Of a DNA stretch of 64,000 nucleotides, positions 62,466 through 64,000 are shown piece after piece. The notes beneath the pieces were generated by a model. The model did no database searches. It saw only the letters and a program-made list of their open reading frames with translations, and was not told the DNA's origin. Origin of the DNA: Maritimibacter dapengensis (GTDB taxonomy: Bacteria > Pseudomonadota > Alphaproteobacteria > Rhodobacterales > Rhodobacteraceae); assembly GCF_019218265.1 (NCBI RefSeq), contig NZ_JAHUZE010000003.1:496001-560000 (forward strand), read 5' to 3'. The translations under genes and the position numbers were made by a program. Position 1 is the stretch's first letter; each line of letters starts with the position of its first letter.

Positions 62466-63749
62466 ATGGTGAAACGTCCCGGACTGGCAGTCTATCTCGC
62501 GGCGCAGAAACTGCGCGGCAGGGCGCGTGCACGTGCGCGGCTCGACAAGGGCGTGGCCGCGGGCGTCGAGGATGCCGACCGCGGTTTCGAACGGCTTGGC
62601 CGCAGTGAAGTGCCGCGCCCGGACGGACCGCTCGTCTGGCTTCATGCCGGCAATGAGGGCGAGGCCCTGGGGTTCCCGGAACTCATCGACCGGTTGCTCG
62701 AGGAGCGCGACGATCTGAACGTTCTGGTCACGACCGCCGCGCATGATCCGACGCATCCGCTCGAAGCGCGGCTTCCAAGCTCCGTGATCCTGCAATATGC
62801 GCCCTACGACTATGCCTCGGGGGCCGAAGCGTTTCTGGCGCATTGGCAGCCGGACCTGTGCCTTTGGTCGGAAAACCGGTTTGAGCCGGGGCTGATCGAC
62901 GGAGCGGCGCGGCGCGGGTGCGAATTGATCCTGATGGATGCGCGCGTGCCGGACCGGACCGGCGTTCGGTGGGTCCGTGGCATCCGCCGCAGCACGTTGC
63001 ACCATTTCCGGCATGTCCTTGCCGGAGACGACAACGCCGCAAAAGGGCTTCAGGCGCTCGGGGTCGACCCGGACAAGATCGAGATGACAGGGTTCTTGCA
63101 GGAGGGGATCGCGCCTTTGCCGTGCTCGCAGGCAGAGCGAGACATGCTTGCCGAAGAGCTGGCCGCGCGTCCCGTCTGGCTGGCCGCTTGCGTCAGCGGT
63201 GACGAAATCAGGATGGTCGAGATGGTGCACCAGCGCGTCATCCGTCGATCGCACCGGCTTCTGTTGATCCTCGTGCCGGAGGACAAGAGCAAGGGGCCGG
63301 AAATCGCGACCGCGTTGAAAGATGCGGGATGGGTCGTCGGGCTGAGATCGGTCGAGGACGAACCCGAGCCGGAGGTCGAGATTTTCGTGGCGGACATGCC
63401 CGATGAAATGGGTCTGTGGTATCGGCTCGCGCCTGTTTCGTTCATGGGCGGCACTTTTTCGGGTGGACCGGTGCGCAACCCATACGAGGCGGCCGCGCTG
63501 GGCTCGGCGGTGTTGTTCGGGCCGGCGCATGGGCCCTGGGGCGAAAGTTACGGGCGGTTGCAGGATGCGGGCGCGGCGCGGTCCGTCGTGGATCAGGAAA
63601 GCCTTGCCTGGTCGCTGGAGCTGCTGCTGTCCCCGGAAAAGGTCGCCGAAATGGCGGCAGCGGCCTGGGAAGTCACGACGAACGGGGCGGAAGCGACGGA
63701 TCGGGTCGTGGAACTCGCGATCGAGGCGCTGGATCGGAAAGGCGTTTGA
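62466..63749 (+). CDS. waaA: 3-deoxy-D-manno-octulosonic acid transferase (KdtA/WaaA-like)
   Basis: A 427-residue GT-B enzyme that adds KDO to lipid A precursor. Matches to the family are 'PDGPLVWLHAGNEGEALGFP' (the catalytic GE after the first strand), 'DLCLWSENRFEPGLIDGAAR', 'VSFMGGTFSGGPVRNPYEAA' and 'ALGSAVLFGPAH'. The first motif has AGNEGE where most members have a VSxGE-type sequence, so it is a divergent member. No N-terminal membrane helix is obvious. It is followed by lpxK with a TGATG junction, which supports the lipid A role. Confidence 0.85.
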   Translation: MVKRPGLAVYLAAQKLRGRARARARLDKGVAAGVEDADRGFERLGRSEVPRPDGPLVWLHAGNEGEALGFPELIDRLLEERDDLNVLVTTAAHDPTHPLEARLPSSVILQYAPYDYASGAEAFLAHWQPDLCLWSENRFEPGLIDGAARRGCELILMDARVPDRTGVRWVRGIRRSTLHHFRHVLAGDDNAAKGLQALGVDPDKIEMTGFLQEGIAPLPCSQAERDMLAEELAARPVWLAACVSGDEIRMVEMVHQRVIRRSHRLLLILVPEDKSKGPEIATALKDAGWVVGLRSVEDEPEPEVEIFVADMPDEMGLWYRLAPVSFMGGTFSGGPVRNPYEAAALGSAVLFGPAHGPWGESYGRLQDAGAARSVVDQESLAWSLELLLSPEKVAEMAAAAWEVTTNGAEATDRVVELAIEALDRKGV

Positions 63750-64000
63750 TGCGCGGACCTGTCGCCTGGCTGTCGCGGTTGTCCGCGCGGCGCGCCATAT
63801 CGCGGCCCGCACCTCTGCCGGTCGTGGCGGTCGGCAGTCTTTCGACCGGCGGCACCGGCAAGACGCCGACAGTGATCGCGCTTGCACAACGGCTCGCCGG
63901 GCAGGGGCGCGAGGTTCATGTCGTGACACGCGGCGATGGTGCTGCCGTGAGGATCAATGAACGCGAGCACAGGGCCGAGGAGGTTGGCGACGAACCGCTG
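63749..64000 (+). CDS. lpxK: Tetraacyldisaccharide 4'-kinase, N-terminal part (cut by window end)
   Basis: The frame is open from ATG 63749 to the last base (84 residues). It contains the Walker A of the LpxK family (VGSLSTGGTGKTPTV), a 'VVTRGDG' segment in the place of the usual SRGYGG, and the family's 'EVGDEPL' at the end. LpxK phosphorylates the 4'-position of the lipid A disaccharide at the inner membrane. It overlaps the waaA stop by one base (TGATG). Most of the protein lies beyond the window. Confidence 0.9.
   Translation, partial: MRGPVAWLSRLSARRAISRPAPLPVVAVGSLSTGGTGKTPTVIALAQRLAGQGREVHVVTRGDGAAVRINEREHRAEEVGDEPL

Overview
The window is a dense, GC-rich alphaproteobacterial chromosome segment. 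Gene content (reductive pyrimidine catabolism, TRAP transport, LigM-type folate-dependent demethylases, DctPQM, RTX exoproteins, many ATGA-type start/stop overlaps) points to Rhodobacterales, probably the Roseobacter clade. This assignment is by inference; no rRNA gene is present. I see no tRNA genes, CRISPR array or intact insertion sequence.

1-11.2 kb (+ strand): an exopolysaccharide locus. It holds the tail of a tyrosine kinase, a priming sugar transferase, two sulfotransferases, a DegT aminotransferase, two glycosyltransferases, a flippase, a hexapeptide acyltransferase, a polysaccharide deacetylase and an O-antigen-ligase-like membrane protein. The mix suggests a sulfated, acylated surface polymer. 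11.2-17.5 kb: a mannose-1-P guanylyltransferase, modABC, a sugar-acid kinase and UDP-galactopyranose mutase. 17.5-25.5 kb: two convergent RTX exoproteins (one an M10 metalloprotease) and a Kps-like capsule exporter split over divergent transcripts.

25.5-35.4 kb: a candidate C1/O-demethylation region. It has two LigM-like tetrahydrofolate-dependent demethylases, MetF, an unusual LysR regulator with two tandem HTH domains, a GntR regulator with visible TGTATACA operators, and a TRAP transporter with an alpha/beta hydrolase and a YciI protein. 35.4-47.2 kb: housekeeping and miscellaneous genes (split MnmC functions, an EamA exporter, lytic transglycosylase, dapA, smpB, etfBA) with lower-GC insertions of hypothetical genes.

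47.3-58.6 kb: a full reductive uracil/thymine degradation cluster (preT, preA, dihydropyrimidinase, beta-ureidopropionase-type amidohydrolase) plus an NMT1/ThiY-type ABC transporter. RutR-like dyads precede two of its transcription units. The cluster is interrupted by a small cassette: a GIY-YIG nuclease gene bracketed by two directly repeated 68-bp palindromic elements. A third copy lies inside the ABC operon. Two intergenic loci 24 kb apart carry phased 11-bp tandem repeats of consensus CCATAYGYNNN. 58.6-64 kb: a small HTH/membrane pair with an 18-bp operator, a copper module (cueR-copA with a textbook 19-bp-spacer MerR promoter, and copZ), and waaA-lpxK, the latter cut by the window end.

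The strongest candidates for something undescribed are the repeat-bracketed GIY-YIG cassette, the phased 11-bp repeat arrays, and the double-HTH LysR/LigM/TRAP region.
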